From assembly GCA_964435635.1 (NCBI GenBank), contig CAYSZU010000008.1:1-31767 (forward strand): a DNA stretch of 31,767 nucleotides, read 5' to 3'. Of this stretch, positions 1-9,469 are shown piece after piece. The stretch comes from DAOOOU01 sp964435635. Its GTDB lineage: Bacteria > Bacillota_I > Bacilli_A > RF39 > UBA660. Each line of letters starts with the position of its first letter. The first letter of the stretch is position 1. Both the position numbers and the translations under genes were made by a program. The notes beneath the pieces are model-generated. The model did no database searches. It was not told the origin of the DNA and saw only the letters and a program-made list of their open reading frames with translations.

Positions 1-2
1 CA

Positions 3-890
3 GAAAATAATAAAACAGACCTTCGGCCACAAAGTCCAATCTCTTGGTATCCAGGCCATATGGCCAAAACAAAAAGATTAATTCAGGAAATGGGTAACTT
101 AATTGATGTCGTTTATGAATTAGTTGATGCGAGGATCCCTTTTTCTTCTAAAATGAGGGACATTGATTATCTAGTAAAAAACAAACCGCGCGTTTTAGTT
201 ATGGCTAAAAAAGACCTTTGTGATTTAAATGAGACTAGTAAGTGGCAAAAATATTATGAAAAAATGGGGTATAAAGTTTTATTAGCTGATTTAAATAATA
301 ATGAAGATTATAAAAAATTAATTAATTTAACAGCGCAAATAACTGAAGAAATTCAAGCGAAAAGAGCAGCTCGAAAGATGCAAGTTAAGGAAATAAAAGC
401 TTTAGTTATTGGTATTCCGAACGTTGGTAAAAGTACCTTGATCAATAAAATGGCTGGTAAAAAAGTAACTAAAGTTGGTAATATGCCAGGTGTTACCAAA
501 GATTTATCATGGTTAAAGACTAAATATAATATTTTATTATTAGATAGTCCAGGAATTTTATGGCCGAAATTTGAGAGTAATGAGATTGCTCTAAATCTAG
601 CTAGTATGACAGCGATTAGAAATGAAATTCTCCCACTTGATGAGGTTGCTGTTCATGTGATTAATAAACTAATTAAATATTATCCAGTTTTGATTGAAAA
701 ACGATATAATATCAACCTAACTGCTGATATTGAAATGATTTATGAATCAATAGGCCGTAAAATAGGGGCAATAATAAGTGGCGGGGAAATAGATTATGAC
801 CGCGTTAGTGCAACGATTTTAAACGATATTAAAAATGAAAATTTAAAAAATATTACTTTTGATCGATTTGATGAATTAATTAAAGAATAG
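3..890 (+). CDS. rbgA: Ribosome biogenesis GTPase RbgA/YlqF, 5' end outside window
   Basis: Circularly permuted GTPase that acts in late assembly of the 50S ribosomal subunit. Counting from the ATG at 60, the G motifs come in the permuted order of the family: G4 AKKD (residues 49-52; usually NKxD), then G1 GIPNVGKS (118-125), the G2 region PGVTK (143-147) and G3 DSPG (162-165), followed by a C-terminal RNA-binding helical domain. The ATG at 60 is not the start. It is the Met inside the family's N-terminal WYPGHMAK motif, and the frame is open upstream to base 3, reading ISWYPGH just before it. No start codon lies in frame between 3 and 59, so the gene begins left of the window with at least 20 further residues. 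It ends one base from the convergent sulfatase gene, with no terminator between them. Family assignment is firm; the N-terminal residues are unseen. Confidence 0.93.
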   Translation, partial: ENNKTDLRPQSPISWYPGHMAKTKRLIQEMGNLIDVVYELVDARIPFSSKMRDIDYLVKNKPRVLVMAKKDLCDLNETSKWQKYYEKMGYKVLLADLNNNEDYKKLINLTAQITEEIQAKRAARKMQVKEIKALVIGIPNVGKSTLINKMAGKKVTKVGNMPGVTKDLSWLKTKYNILLLDSPGILWPKFESNEIALNLASMTAIRNEILPLDEVAVHVINKLIKYYPVLIEKRYNINLTADIEMIYESIGRKIGAIISGGEIDYDRVSATILNDIKNENLKNITFDRFDELIKE

Positions 891-891
891 T

Positions 892-2763
892 TTAATCTAA
901 AATTTTGTATTGCATTCTTTCTCTAAGTTGATGATAATAATTTATGTCTTGGGGAAGATTATTTGTTTGGTACAAGTAATCTCCTTTTTTTGTTATATAA
1001 GAATTAGCCGCGCCATAATGTTCATTGATACTATATAACCATTGATAGTAAGGAGAAAGCTCAAGCGCACTATTATTTAAGATATTATTTAATAACATAT
1101 CAGGGCTTAAGGTGTTAGGCATAACTAAAGAAGATAGCTCATAATTAGCTAAGATTAAAGCTGGGGTAGTATACTGTTTGGCTATCCCTTCTAAGTCATT
1201 ACTAAAATACTTAGCTACTTGATAGATATTCTGATTATCTTTAGTTTTTAAAAATGGTAAATGATCACCAAAGAAGATTAAAATAGTTGGTTCATCTAAC
1301 GTGTTAATATAATCGTTTAGACGTCCTAGTTCTTGATCGGCTTGGTTGATTAGCCGAGCATAGTTTTGAATAATATTATTAATTTGTTGATCATATTTTG
1401 ATGTGCTAATTTTAAGACTATTATTCGGGAATTTATCTTTATAATAAGGCATATGACCACCCATTGTAATTGCTAAATAAAATAATCTTTCATTACTTTG
1501 TTTATTATTGAAGCGCTTAATAACTAGATCTGTTACTTCTTCATCGGTAGCATAGCCTTCCTTATTATCAATATAATCAACATGATCTATTTTTAAGAGA
1601 TTATAGACTTTGGCACAATCATATAGATTTTTGCTAGCAGTATTTAATATTTCAACTGAATAATCATTGTTTTGTAATTCTTTAACTAAAGAAGGATAAC
1701 CTGCGGAGACTTGATTACGATATAATGAAATATAAGGTATGTAACCTTCAGTAAAGTAATTTAAGCTTAAGCCAGTTAGTAGTTGAAATTCAACATTAGC
1801 TGAAACACCACCAAAGGTTGGGGAAAGGATATCTACTTTTTGACCAGTTTTAATTAGTTTATTAAAGTTTGGGGTGACCTGCTGATTAAATTTTATACCT
1901 GGCAGTTCTTCCGGATTCCAAAAAGACTCAGAAAAAACTACAATAATGTTTGGGGTACCAAGTTGCTGATTATCATTAGTTTTATAGTTATAACTTTTAA
2001 GGAGGTCATTAAGGAGTTTTTCATTATAGTGATCTGGAACAAAGTGATAAGAACTAATTGTGCTATGAAATGTGCCTAGAACAATACCTAGTTTTTTATA
2101 ATAACTTATGCCACTTCGATATGTTACTTGGTAGTTGGCCTCCTTAGTGTTAGCATAGAAAAAGTCTAAAATTAAGTTACTAATTTTTTTATTAGGGGTA
2201 ATCATAATAAAGGCAATCATTAAACTACAAGTTAAAACGCTTAATCTAATTAGACTATTATTAAAAAAAGTGTAATTAAAGTACTTATTTAGAATGTTAA
2301 AGAAATACATTAATAAAAAAACGAGCATTATTCCTTGAATTAAATAACGCAAAATAAACAATAAAATTGATCTAACGGTCACAAAATTAACAATTTCTCC
2401 GGCAGCTTTTAGGATTAAAATATCAGTTAATAAAAAGGGCGTCCCAACAAAAAAGTTTTTGACCCAATTAGCAAATAATATAACACTAAGGATGAAAGCA
2501 ATAATTAAGCCAGCTTTATAAACGTTATTAGTAAGGGTGACTAAAATTAAGCTAATAATTATAACGATTAAACTGTACCAAATAATTAAGCCGGAAGTAA
2601 TACTATAATAAAGTGAGCGTGGGTCATATATTAAATCAAATAATTTGAAAAGAACTAAGAAAAAGAGCAGGAATAATAATTTCCCTGGTAAATCTTTAAA
2701 ATTAAATTTATTTAAAAAACTTGGTTTTTTAAAATAAGAAATAAAATTTTTAATTATTTTCAA
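892..2763 (-). CDS. LtaS-like phosphoglycerol transferase (sulfatase fold) with N-terminal membrane domain, Ser at nucleophile position
   Basis: Membrane enzyme of the LTA synthase / MdoB family, which transfers phosphoglycerol or related groups to envelope polymers outside the cell. Residues 25-190 hold about five hydrophobic helices; the extracellular sulfatase-fold domain spans about 270-600. Metal and catalytic landmarks are present: ESF with E279, GGHMPY with H437, and FGDH with D500/H501. At the position of the catalytic Thr (four residues before the conserved EF; Thr300 in S. aureus LtaS) this protein has Ser321, in GGVSANVEF. The start is assigned as TTG at 2763; the GAGG just upstream is very close to it and no ATG is in frame upstream, so the exact start is unsure. 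A minus-strand extended -10 lies at 2782-2790. A true LtaS, a primase or another phosphotransferase are all possible; the polymer made cannot be told from sequence. Confidence 0.85.
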   Translation of the reverse strand: MKIIKNFISYFKKPSFLNKFNFKDLPGKLLFLLFFLVLFKLFDLIYDPRSLYYSITSGLIIWYSLIVIIISLILVTLTNNVYKAGLIIAFILSVILFANWVKNFFVGTPFLLTDILILKAAGEIVNFVTVRSILLFILRYLIQGIMLVFLLMYFFNILNKYFNYTFFNNSLIRLSVLTCSLMIAFIMITPNKKISNLILDFFYANTKEANYQVTYRSGISYYKKLGIVLGTFHSTISSYHFVPDHYNEKLLNDLLKSYNYKTNDNQQLGTPNIIVVFSESFWNPEELPGIKFNQQVTPNFNKLIKTGQKVDILSPTFGGVSANVEFQLLTGLSLNYFTEGYIPYISLYRNQVSAGYPSLVKELQNNDYSVEILNTASKNLYDCAKVYNLLKIDHVDYIDNKEGYATDEEVTDLVIKRFNNKQSNERLFYLAITMGGHMPYYKDKFPNNSLKISTSKYDQQINNIIQNYARLINQADQELGRLNDYINTLDEPTILIFFGDHLPFLKTKDNQNIYQVAKYFSNDLEGIAKQYTTPALILANYELSSLVMPNTLSPDMLLNNILNNSALELSPYYQWLYSINEHYGAANSYITKKGDYLYQTNNLPQDINYYHQLRERMQYKILD

Positions 2764-2781
2764 TCCTCGTTCACCATAAAT

Positions 2782-2812
2782 ATTATATCATTAATCGAAT
2801 CTATAGTATAAT
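2782..2812. promoter_or_regulatory. Divergent promoter pair between LtaS-like gene and rnhB
   Basis: On the minus strand TGATATAAT (bases 2790 down to 2782) is a full extended -10 box about 19 bases before the TTG start of the leftward gene. On the plus strand TATAAT at 2807-2812 serves rnhB. Neither has a good -35 at 16-18 bases. The rnhB transcript would have a leader of about 14 bases carrying the AGGTGGT ribosome-binding site. The two -10 boxes are 19 bases apart, so the polymerase footprints would overlap. Confidence 0.55.
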
Positions 2813-2832
2813 ACTAAATAGGTGGTAAGCTA

Positions 2833-3504
2833 ATGACTAAGAAGCAACAAAAGCAAACTATTAATCAAGAACTTGATTTATTATTATACGAAAAACAGCT
2901 TTATGCTAAAGGAATTAAATTAATTGGCGGGGTTGATGAAGCGGGACGTGGTCCTTTAGTTGGTCCTGTAGTGGCCTCTTGTGTAATATTGCCGGTTAAC
3001 TATTGTTTACCAGGTTTAAACGACTCGAAGCAATTAAGCGAGAAAAAACGCGATTATTATTATGATTTAATTATGAATGAAGCAGTTAGTGTTGGGATTG
3101 GGATTGTTGATAATAAGATAATTGATGAAATAAATATTTATCAAGCGTCTAAACTAGCAATGAAAAAAGCCATTGGTAACTTAACAGTAAAACCAGAATA
3201 TGTTTTAACTGATGCTATGCCCTTAGATCTTGAAATTCCAGTGACTAGTATTATTCATGGTGATGCTTTATCGTTATCAATAGCAGCAGGAAGTGTTATT
3301 GCTAAGGTAACTAGAGATCGGATGATGATTGAACTTGATCAATTACATCCTAATTATGGCTTTAAAAAACATAAGGGCTATCCAACGAAGGAACATCTAG
3401 AAAACATTAAAAAGTATGGTGTTTTAAAAAATTATCGATTTACATATAAGCCAATTCGTGATTTAATATTAAAAGATGAAAGTAGTGATTTGGTTGAAAA
3501 ATAA
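2833..3504 (+). CDS. rnhB: Ribonuclease HII
   Basis: Endonuclease that cuts the RNA strand of RNA/DNA hybrids and starts removal of misincorporated ribonucleotides. The 223-residue length is near the family norm. Visible motifs are DEAGRGPLVGPVVA (residues 35-48), DSKQLSEKKR (64-73), LTDAM (125-129) and GDALSLSIAAGSVIAKVTRD (143-162). The four acidic catalytic positions are D35, E36, D127 and D144. AGGTGGT lies about 7 bases before the ATG. Its last 29 bases overlap the start of the next gene in another frame, so the two are probably co-transcribed and translationally linked. It heads an apparent operon with the second LtaS-like gene and topA. Confidence 0.96.
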   Translation: MTKKQQKQTINQELDLLLYEKQLYAKGIKLIGGVDEAGRGPLVGPVVASCVILPVNYCLPGLNDSKQLSEKKRDYYYDLIMNEAVSVGIGIVDNKIIDEINIYQASKLAMKKAIGNLTVKPEYVLTDAMPLDLEIPVTSIIHGDALSLSIAAGSVIAKVTRDRMMIELDQLHPNYGFKKHKGYPTKEHLENIKKYGVLKNYRFTYKPIRDLILKDESSDLVEK

Positions 3505-5626
3505 AGTGTTAAAAAATTATGTTTTATTATTTGTGACCACGTTTTTAATAGAAATTATTTTTAGGCTTGTTACAAAGATTCCGCTTTTTGATTTTTCAGT
3601 ATTACGGATATTTTTAGTTGTTAATATTATAGCTTTATTTTTAGCAATAATGTTTTCTTTTTTAGGCCGAATTGGTGGTAATATTGCAGTGTTACTATTT
3701 ACTGTTGCCGCAACAGTTTATGCGACTGCTCAGGCTGGCTTTCAAAATTACTTAGGGGTAATTATGTCACTTGGCACAAGCAGTCAGGCCGGAGCTGTAA
3801 AAGACTTTGTCGGTGATTATTTAAGTAGTTTCCAATGGACCTATTACTTAATTTTAATTCCTTTAGGCCTGCTTATAATTTATTATCTTTTATTAGAAAG
3901 AAGACTTGGACGTATTTTGGCTAATGAAAAAGTTTCTTTTGTTGAGAAGATGGCTGGTAAAGCAGCCCAGGTTAAGGAAATAAAAAAAATAACTAATAAG
4001 GATCGAAAAAAAGAATGGATAACTAGAGGAATAATGTTTGTTATAGCCTTGCTTTTAAGTATCGGTTTTTATTATTCGTTAACTATTAAATTTATGCAAA
4101 ACGAATTACAATTAAGAACAACCAAGGAGCTTTTTTATAATCCTGATTTACCAAATATTGCGGTAAGTCAATTTGGGGTTATAACATATGGTTTAATGGA
4201 TGTTAAAAACGTTATTATTCCAAACACTAATGCGGATGAGTTTGGTAATTATAAAAAACAAAAACAAATTATTTCTGATTATACTAGGTATATTGATGAT
4301 AAAGCCTGGGAAAAACTAATTGAATCAACTAGTAATCAAAATTATCAAACCCTAAATAATTATTTTATTAGTCAAGAAATAACCCCAAAGAATGATTATA
4401 CTGGGATGTTTAAAGGTAAGAATTTAATTGTTATTTTAATGGAATCAGTTAATAATATCGCTATTAACAAGGAATACTTACCGACGTTCTATAAATTATA
4501 TAGTGAAGGATGGGCATGGACTAATGCTTATTCACCAGTTAATGCTTGTTCAACTGGTAATAACGAAATGAGTGGAATGGTTAGTTTATATACTGTTCTT
4601 TCTAGTTGTACGGCTAATAATTATCGTAATAATGTTTATCCAGAAAGTATTTTTAACTTGTTTAATAATACTGGCTATACGACAACTAGTTATCATAATT
4701 ATACTGATCAATATTATTATCGTGAGATTTATCATCCTAATATGGGGAGTCAAGAATATTATGGGGTGACGGACTTAGGTATTCCTTATAACAGTGCTTA
4801 TAAAGAATGGCCTAGTGATGTCCTGTTAATGGAAAAATCAATGGAGATATTTCTTCAACACGAAAAGTTTATGGTTTGGTTAGATACAGTTAGTCCTCAT
4901 ATGCCATATGCTTATTCTTGTACCCTTTGCGATTTGTATTTTGATGATTTTGCTGCCACTGGTTATGCCTCGACTGTAAAACGATACATGTCAAAATTAA
5001 AAGTTTTAGACAATGCTTTAGCAAGCTTATTAGATGGATTAACTAAAGCTGGTAAATTAGATGATACAGTTATTGTTTTATATGCTGATCATCATCCTTA
5101 TGGTATTCGTGCCAATGATCTTAGTGAAGTTTTAGGTTATGATGTTACTGAAAATAATGAAATTATGAGAACCCCATTTATCATATATAATTCAAAGATG
5201 GAACCGAAAATGTTCTCGGAATTTACTTCTTATATAAACATTTTACCAACACTGGCAAATTTATTTGATTTTGATTATGATCCAAGATTATATTCAGGTC
5301 ATGATTTATTTGATAAAAATTATCCTAATCGGGTTGTTTATGCTAACGGTTCATGGCGTGATGAAATAGCATTTTATAATGCAACAACTGGTAAAATAAG
5401 TTATTATGGAGAAGAGACGTATCTTGCTGAAGAAGTAAAAGCGATTAATGTAAAAATAAGTACGGCAATTAAGATGGCTAATCTGGCGATAACAAGTAAC
5501 TATTTTTATTACTTAGATAAGAATATAAAGAAAATTAAAGAAGAGTTAGCGGCCCTTAATTCTGATGTTATTATCCCTGAAAAAAATGGTTCAATCGAAC
5601 AGGAAGAACAAAAACCCGTTAATTAA
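3476..5626 (+). CDS. Second LtaS-like sulfatase-fold membrane phosphotransferase
   Basis: A 716-residue paralog of the leftward LtaS-like enzyme with a canonical catalytic Thr. Hydrophobic helices lie at about 14-30, 44-65, 70-85, 121-140 and 184-203. A charged, Lys-rich segment sits at 141-182, before the last helix. The extracellular sulfatase domain holds E323 (LMESVNN), nucleophile T360 (CSTGNNEM), H475 (SPHMPY) and D538/H539 (YADHHPYG). A long tail rich in Lys and Glu follows residue 640. The ATG at 3476 lies inside rnhB with no clear ribosome-binding site; GTG at 3485, TTG at 3494 or GTG at 3506 are possible later starts. It is followed 12 bases later by topA. A role in lipoteichoic-acid-like or other phosphoglycerol polymer synthesis is inferred from the family; the substrate is unknown. 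Confidence 0.85.
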   Translation: MKVVIWLKNKVLKNYVLLFVTTFLIEIIFRLVTKIPLFDFSVLRIFLVVNIIALFLAIMFSFLGRIGGNIAVLLFTVAATVYATAQAGFQNYLGVIMSLGTSSQAGAVKDFVGDYLSSFQWTYYLILIPLGLLIIYYLLLERRLGRILANEKVSFVEKMAGKAAQVKEIKKITNKDRKKEWITRGIMFVIALLLSIGFYYSLTIKFMQNELQLRTTKELFYNPDLPNIAVSQFGVITYGLMDVKNVIIPNTNADEFGNYKKQKQIISDYTRYIDDKAWEKLIESTSNQNYQTLNNYFISQEITPKNDYTGMFKGKNLIVILMESVNNIAINKEYLPTFYKLYSEGWAWTNAYSPVNACSTGNNEMSGMVSLYTVLSSCTANNYRNNVYPESIFNLFNNTGYTTTSYHNYTDQYYYREIYHPNMGSQEYYGVTDLGIPYNSAYKEWPSDVLLMEKSMEIFLQHEKFMVWLDTVSPHMPYAYSCTLCDLYFDDFAATGYASTVKRYMSKLKVLDNALASLLDGLTKAGKLDDTVIVLYADHHPYGIRANDLSEVLGYDVTENNEIMRTPFIIYNSKMEPKMFSEFTSYINILPTLANLFDFDYDPRLYSGHDLFDKNYPNRVVYANGSWRDEIAFYNATTGKISYYGEETYLAEEVKAINVKISTAIKMANLAITSNYFYYLDKNIKKIKEELAALNSDVIIPEKNGSIEQEEQKPVN

Positions 5627-5638
5627 GGAGGAAATGTA

Positions 5639-7666
5639 ATGAGCAATCTTGTTATTGTCGAGTCCCCAAGTAAAAGCAAGACAATTGAAAAATACTTGGG
5701 CCCAGATTATCAAGTTGTAAGTAGCAAAGGTCACATTCGTGATTTAGCAACAACTGGAAAATATGGCCTTGGAGTTGATGTTGAGGCGGATTTTAAGCCG
5801 GCTTATATTCCTATTAAAGGAAAAGGAAAAATTATTTCGGAACTAAAAAAATTAGCTAAAACCAAAGATAAGGTAATTTTGGCAACCGACCCAGACCGGG
5901 AAGGGGAAGCTATTAGTTGGCATCTATTTGATGCTTTAGGATTAAAAGAAGATAAGTATGAGCGAGTTGTTTTCAATGAATTAACTAAGGAAGTTATTAT
6001 TAACGCTTTTAATAATCCACGTTTAATTGATAATGATTTAGTTAAAAGTCAAGAAGCAAGAAGAATTATTGATCGAATTATTGGTTTTCGTTTGAGTAAA
6101 TTAATGCAGTCTAAAACTGGCGGCAAAAGTGCGGGCCGTGTTCAAAGTGTTGCTCTTAAATTAATTGTAGATCGCGAGCGAGAAATAGAAAAATTTATTG
6201 AAGAAGAGTATTGGACAATAGATGCGATTTTTGCTGATTTTTCAGCAACTTTAGAGAAATATCAAGGTAAAAAAATTGAACTTAAAACCGAAAACGAAGC
6301 CCAAGATGTTATTTCTTCTTTATCAAACGCTTTTAAACTAGCCGAAGTAGAGGCTAAAGAAAAAAATAAAGCTGGCAAAATACCGTTTAAAACTTCGACA
6401 TTGCAACAAACAGCTTCTAATATTTTAAATTTTGGTTCATCTAAAACAATGCGGGTAGCCCAAAAGTTATATGAAGGGGTTGATGTTGGTAAAGAAACAG
6501 TTGGATTAATTACTTATATGCGTACTGATTCGGTTCGTTTATCACCAGCCTTTATTAATGAAACTTTTGATTATATTAAAGGTAAGTATGGGACCCAATA
6601 TGTGGGCCGTGTCAAGACAGTTAAAAATAATGATAATACTCAAGATGCTCATGAAGGAATTAGGCCAACAAGCATCACTAGAACTCCAGAAAGTATAAAA
6701 GATTATTTAGGGGCTGATGAATATAAGCTATATAGTTTAATCTATTATCGTACTTTAGCTTCTTTAATGGCTGATGCCAAAGTTTTAGCAACAGTTATTA
6801 ACTTAGAAAATAATGGTTATTTATTTAAGGCGACTGGAAGCGTTTTAAAATTTGACGGGTACTTAAAAGTTTACGAAAAATATGAAGATTTCGCTGATAC
6901 CCCTTTGCCTGATTTAAGTAATTATCAAAGTGAAGTAATTATTGCTAAAGACATCATAAAAGATCAGCATTTTACTAAACCGGTCCCAAGATTTAATGAA
7001 AGCTCTTTAATTAAAGAATTAGAAAAATTAGGGATTGGCCGACCTAGTACTTATGCTACTATTATTGAAACGATTAAAGCCCGTGATTATGTTAAAGTTG
7101 AAGAGAAGAAATTTTTTCCAACTGATGTCGGTATTGAAATAACAGATAAATTACAAGAAGTTTTTAGCGAGATTGTAAATGTTAAATATACCGCCTTAAT
7201 GGAAAAAGACTTAGACGAAGTGGCAGAGGCAAAATGTGATAGCGTCAAAATGCTAAGAGCGTTTTATGATAAATTTGAACCTTTAGTTCAAATTGCTTTT
7301 AATAGCATGGAAAAGAAAAAGGAAGTACCAACTGGAGAAAAATGTCCGGAATGCGAAAATGATTTAGTTATTAGAAAAGGCAAATACGGAGAGTTTGTTG
7401 GTTGTTCTAATTATCCGAAGTGTAAATATATTAAAAAAGAAAAAGCTAAGATAGTTGTTATAATGCCTTGTTCAAAATGTGCAGGGGAGATTGTTGAAAA
7501 GAAAACGCGCAAGGGAAAAATATTTTACGGTTGCACAAATTATCCGAAATGTGATTTTGCTTCATGGTATAAACCAATAACCGATGAAAAGTGTCCTGAT
7601 TGTGGCGGTTTATTAGTTGAGAAAAAAGATAAAAAAGCCTGTTTAAGTTGTTCATACGAAAGCTAG
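5639..7666 (+). CDS. topA: DNA topoisomerase I
   Basis: Type IA topoisomerase that relaxes negative supercoils by a single-strand break with a 5'-phosphotyrosine link. The Toprim domain starts at once (NLVIVESPSKSKTIEKYLG, with E8) and carries D84/D86/E88 in TDPDREGE. The active-site Tyr is Y293 in GLITYMRTDS. HEGIRPT (338-344) and GIGRPSTYATI (465-475) are also family motifs. The C-terminus has three four-Cys zinc ribbons at about 569-595, 611-638 and 652-671; the third is short. The 675-residue length is normal for Firmicutes. A GGAGG site ends 6 bases before the ATG. It closes the rnhB / LtaS-like / topA operon. Its stop codon forms the loop of the following terminator hairpin. Confidence 0.97.
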   Translation: MSNLVIVESPSKSKTIEKYLGPDYQVVSSKGHIRDLATTGKYGLGVDVEADFKPAYIPIKGKGKIISELKKLAKTKDKVILATDPDREGEAISWHLFDALGLKEDKYERVVFNELTKEVIINAFNNPRLIDNDLVKSQEARRIIDRIIGFRLSKLMQSKTGGKSAGRVQSVALKLIVDREREIEKFIEEEYWTIDAIFADFSATLEKYQGKKIELKTENEAQDVISSLSNAFKLAEVEAKEKNKAGKIPFKTSTLQQTASNILNFGSSKTMRVAQKLYEGVDVGKETVGLITYMRTDSVRLSPAFINETFDYIKGKYGTQYVGRVKTVKNNDNTQDAHEGIRPTSITRTPESIKDYLGADEYKLYSLIYYRTLASLMADAKVLATVINLENNGYLFKATGSVLKFDGYLKVYEKYEDFADTPLPDLSNYQSEVIIAKDIIKDQHFTKPVPRFNESSLIKELEKLGIGRPSTYATIIETIKARDYVKVEEKKFFPTDVGIEITDKLQEVFSEIVNVKYTALMEKDLDEVAEAKCDSVKMLRAFYDKFEPLVQIAFNSMEKKKEVPTGEKCPECENDLVIRKGKYGEFVGCSNYPKCKYIKKEKAKIVVIMPCSKCAGEIVEKKTRKGKIFYGCTNYPKCDFASWYKPITDEKCPDCGGLLVEKKDKKACLSCSYES

Positions 7667-7681
7667 GCTTTCTTTTTTTTT
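7658..7681 (+). terminator. Rho-independent terminator of the topA operon, overlapping the stop codon
   Basis: GAAAGC (7658-7663) pairs with GCTTTC (7667-7672); the three-base loop is the topA stop codon TAG itself. A run of nine T follows. The hairpin is compact, with the last two codons of topA inside the stem. Confidence 0.8.
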
Positions 7682-7711
7682 GATAAACTATGTAAAAAGG
7701 ATTGATACCAT

Positions 7712-7740
7712 TTCCTAATAAGTAAAGATTATGGTATAAT
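7712..7740 (+). promoter_or_regulatory. Extended -10 promoter for the MurJ-like gene
   Basis: TGGTATAAT at 7732-7740 is a perfect TGnTATAAT extended -10. At 17 bases spacing the -35 position reads TTCCTA (7712-7717), which is weak; a TTGATA at 7702 is 27 bases away and too far. Transcription would start near 7747, giving a leader of about 50 bases. Confidence 0.6.
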
Positions 7741-7799
7741 AATAAACGATTTAAGTGAAATTACTGATTCATAATTTAGATAGAAAATGAGTGATTTAA

Positions 7800-9449
7800 A
7801 TGAAAAAAAGTTCTTTTATTGAAGGGACTATTATTGCTACTTTAGCAATCGTTTTAGTTAAGATAATGGGGATGCTATATGTTATTCCTTTTTATGCTTT
7901 GGTTGGGATTAAAGGTAGTGCACTATATGCTTATGCTTATAATATTTATATAATTTTTTTAGATATGTCAACAGCGGGTTTTCCTATTGCCTTAAGTAAA
8001 TTAATTAACGAATATAATACTTTAGGAAAAATGGACGCTAAAGTAAGAACTTATTTAATCGGGAAAAGAATTCTGACTTTTATTGCAGTAGCAGTATTTT
8101 TATTACTAATGATCTTTGCGCGACCAATCGCAACCTTATTATTAGGTGATTTAAAGGGTGGGAACACAATAGCTGATGTAGCCTTTGTTATTAGGTGTGT
8201 TTCATTTGCTATCTTAGTAGTACCGTTTTTATGTGTTAGTCGGGGCTATCTTCAAGGTCATAAAATAATAGGGGTTTCTTCAAATAGCCAGTTGATCGAG
8301 CAAATCTTTCGAATAGCAGTAATTCTTGGTGGTAGTTATCTAGTTTTAAAAGTATTTAACTTATCACTTACTTCAGCTATCGGGGTAGCTGTTCTAGGGG
8401 CTTTTTTTGGCGGGACAGCAGCTTATCTATATATTTTAAGAAAAATGAGTAAACATAAGGAAGAAATTGGCCTAGGGGTTAAACCTCCGCGCGATAGTAT
8501 TACCGATAAAGAAATTGTTAAAAAAATATTTACTTATGCTATTCCTTTTATTATTACGAGTGGGGTGGCTAGTTTATATAACTTTATTAATATGGCTTTG
8601 ATTTTAAGAACAATGAATTATCTTAATTTCGCGGCAATTGATGTAGAGTTTGTGGCAAGTGCCATTACAACTTGGGCACCAAAGATTAACATGATTATTA
8701 CTTCGATGGCGATTGGCATGAGCGTTAGTTTAATTCCAACAATAGTTAGTGCCTACGCTTTAAAGAATTGGTCTGAAATTAATAACAAACTTAACCAAGC
8801 GCTGCAAGTAATTATGTACATTTCTATCCCGATGGCTTTAGGTATAGCTTTATTAAGTCGACCAATTTGGATGGTGTTTTATGGCTCAGGAAACAATTAT
8901 GGGCCAATTATTCTTGCTACAAGCGTATTTACGTCAATTCTTTTTAATTTATATTTAATTGTCGTTTCTACTTTACAAGGTATTAATAAATTTAAGCTGG
9001 TATATAAAGCAACGATTATTGGCTTTGCCCTTAATGCTATTCTTGATGTGCCTTTAATGTTGCTTTGTTATAAAATTGGGATCCCACTTTTTTTAGGGGC
9101 AATACTTTCAACTGTTATTGGTTATTCGGTCTCAATTTTAATTGCCTTAGGAGCATTAAAGAAAGATCATCAAGTAAATTATCACCAGACTTGGAAAGTT
9201 CTTTCTAAGATTTTGGTGCCAACCTTTTTAATGGTTGGAACGGTAGTGCTAACTAAGCAATTTATCCCATTAAATATTGATAGTCGTTTATCTTCTTTAG
9301 GATATATAACAATTAACGCTTTATTAGGCGCAGCAACATATATTATCGTATCTTATAAAACCGGAATTATAAAGGCTGTTTTAGGTCAAACAATTATTAA
9401 TAATATTATTCGTAAAATAACGTTTGGTAAATATCAGGTAAAATCATAA
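7800..9449 (+). CDS. MurJ/YtgP-like lipid flippase of the MOP superfamily
   Basis: Polytopic membrane protein of 549 residues with about 14 hydrophobic helices, of the polysaccharide-export/MurJ branch of the MOP superfamily. The N-terminus (EGTIIATLAIVLVKIMG, then a YVIPFY element) resembles B. subtilis YtgP (MurJ) and SpoVB, which move lipid-linked peptidoglycan precursor across the membrane. A lipid II flippase role is inferred from this resemblance; a flippase for a teichoic-acid or capsule precursor is the main alternative. The ATG follows a weak GAGTGAT site. The trmB remnant starts 20 bases downstream and is probably co-transcribed. Nothing in the frame looks damaged. Confidence 0.8.
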   Translation: MKKSSFIEGTIIATLAIVLVKIMGMLYVIPFYALVGIKGSALYAYAYNIYIIFLDMSTAGFPIALSKLINEYNTLGKMDAKVRTYLIGKRILTFIAVAVFLLLMIFARPIATLLLGDLKGGNTIADVAFVIRCVSFAILVVPFLCVSRGYLQGHKIIGVSSNSQLIEQIFRIAVILGGSYLVLKVFNLSLTSAIGVAVLGAFFGGTAAYLYILRKMSKHKEEIGLGVKPPRDSITDKEIVKKIFTYAIPFIITSGVASLYNFINMALILRTMNYLNFAAIDVEFVASAITTWAPKINMIITSMAIGMSVSLIPTIVSAYALKNWSEINNKLNQALQVIMYISIPMALGIALLSRPIWMVFYGSGNNYGPIILATSVFTSILFNLYLIVVSTLQGINKFKLVYKATIIGFALNAILDVPLMLLCYKIGIPLFLGAILSTVIGYSVSILIALGALKKDHQVNYHQTWKVLSKILVPTFLMVGTVVLTKQFIPLNIDSRLSSLGYITINALLGAATYIIVSYKTGIIKAVLGQTIINNIIRKITFGKYQVKS

Positions 9450-9469
9450 AGTAAGAAAGGGGTACTTGT

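Noticed and set aside
4572..4769. Open frame of 65 codons inside the second LtaS-like gene
   Set aside because: Lies wholly in a strong coding gene in another frame; Ile-rich content is a shadow of AT-rich codons and it has no ribosome-binding site.
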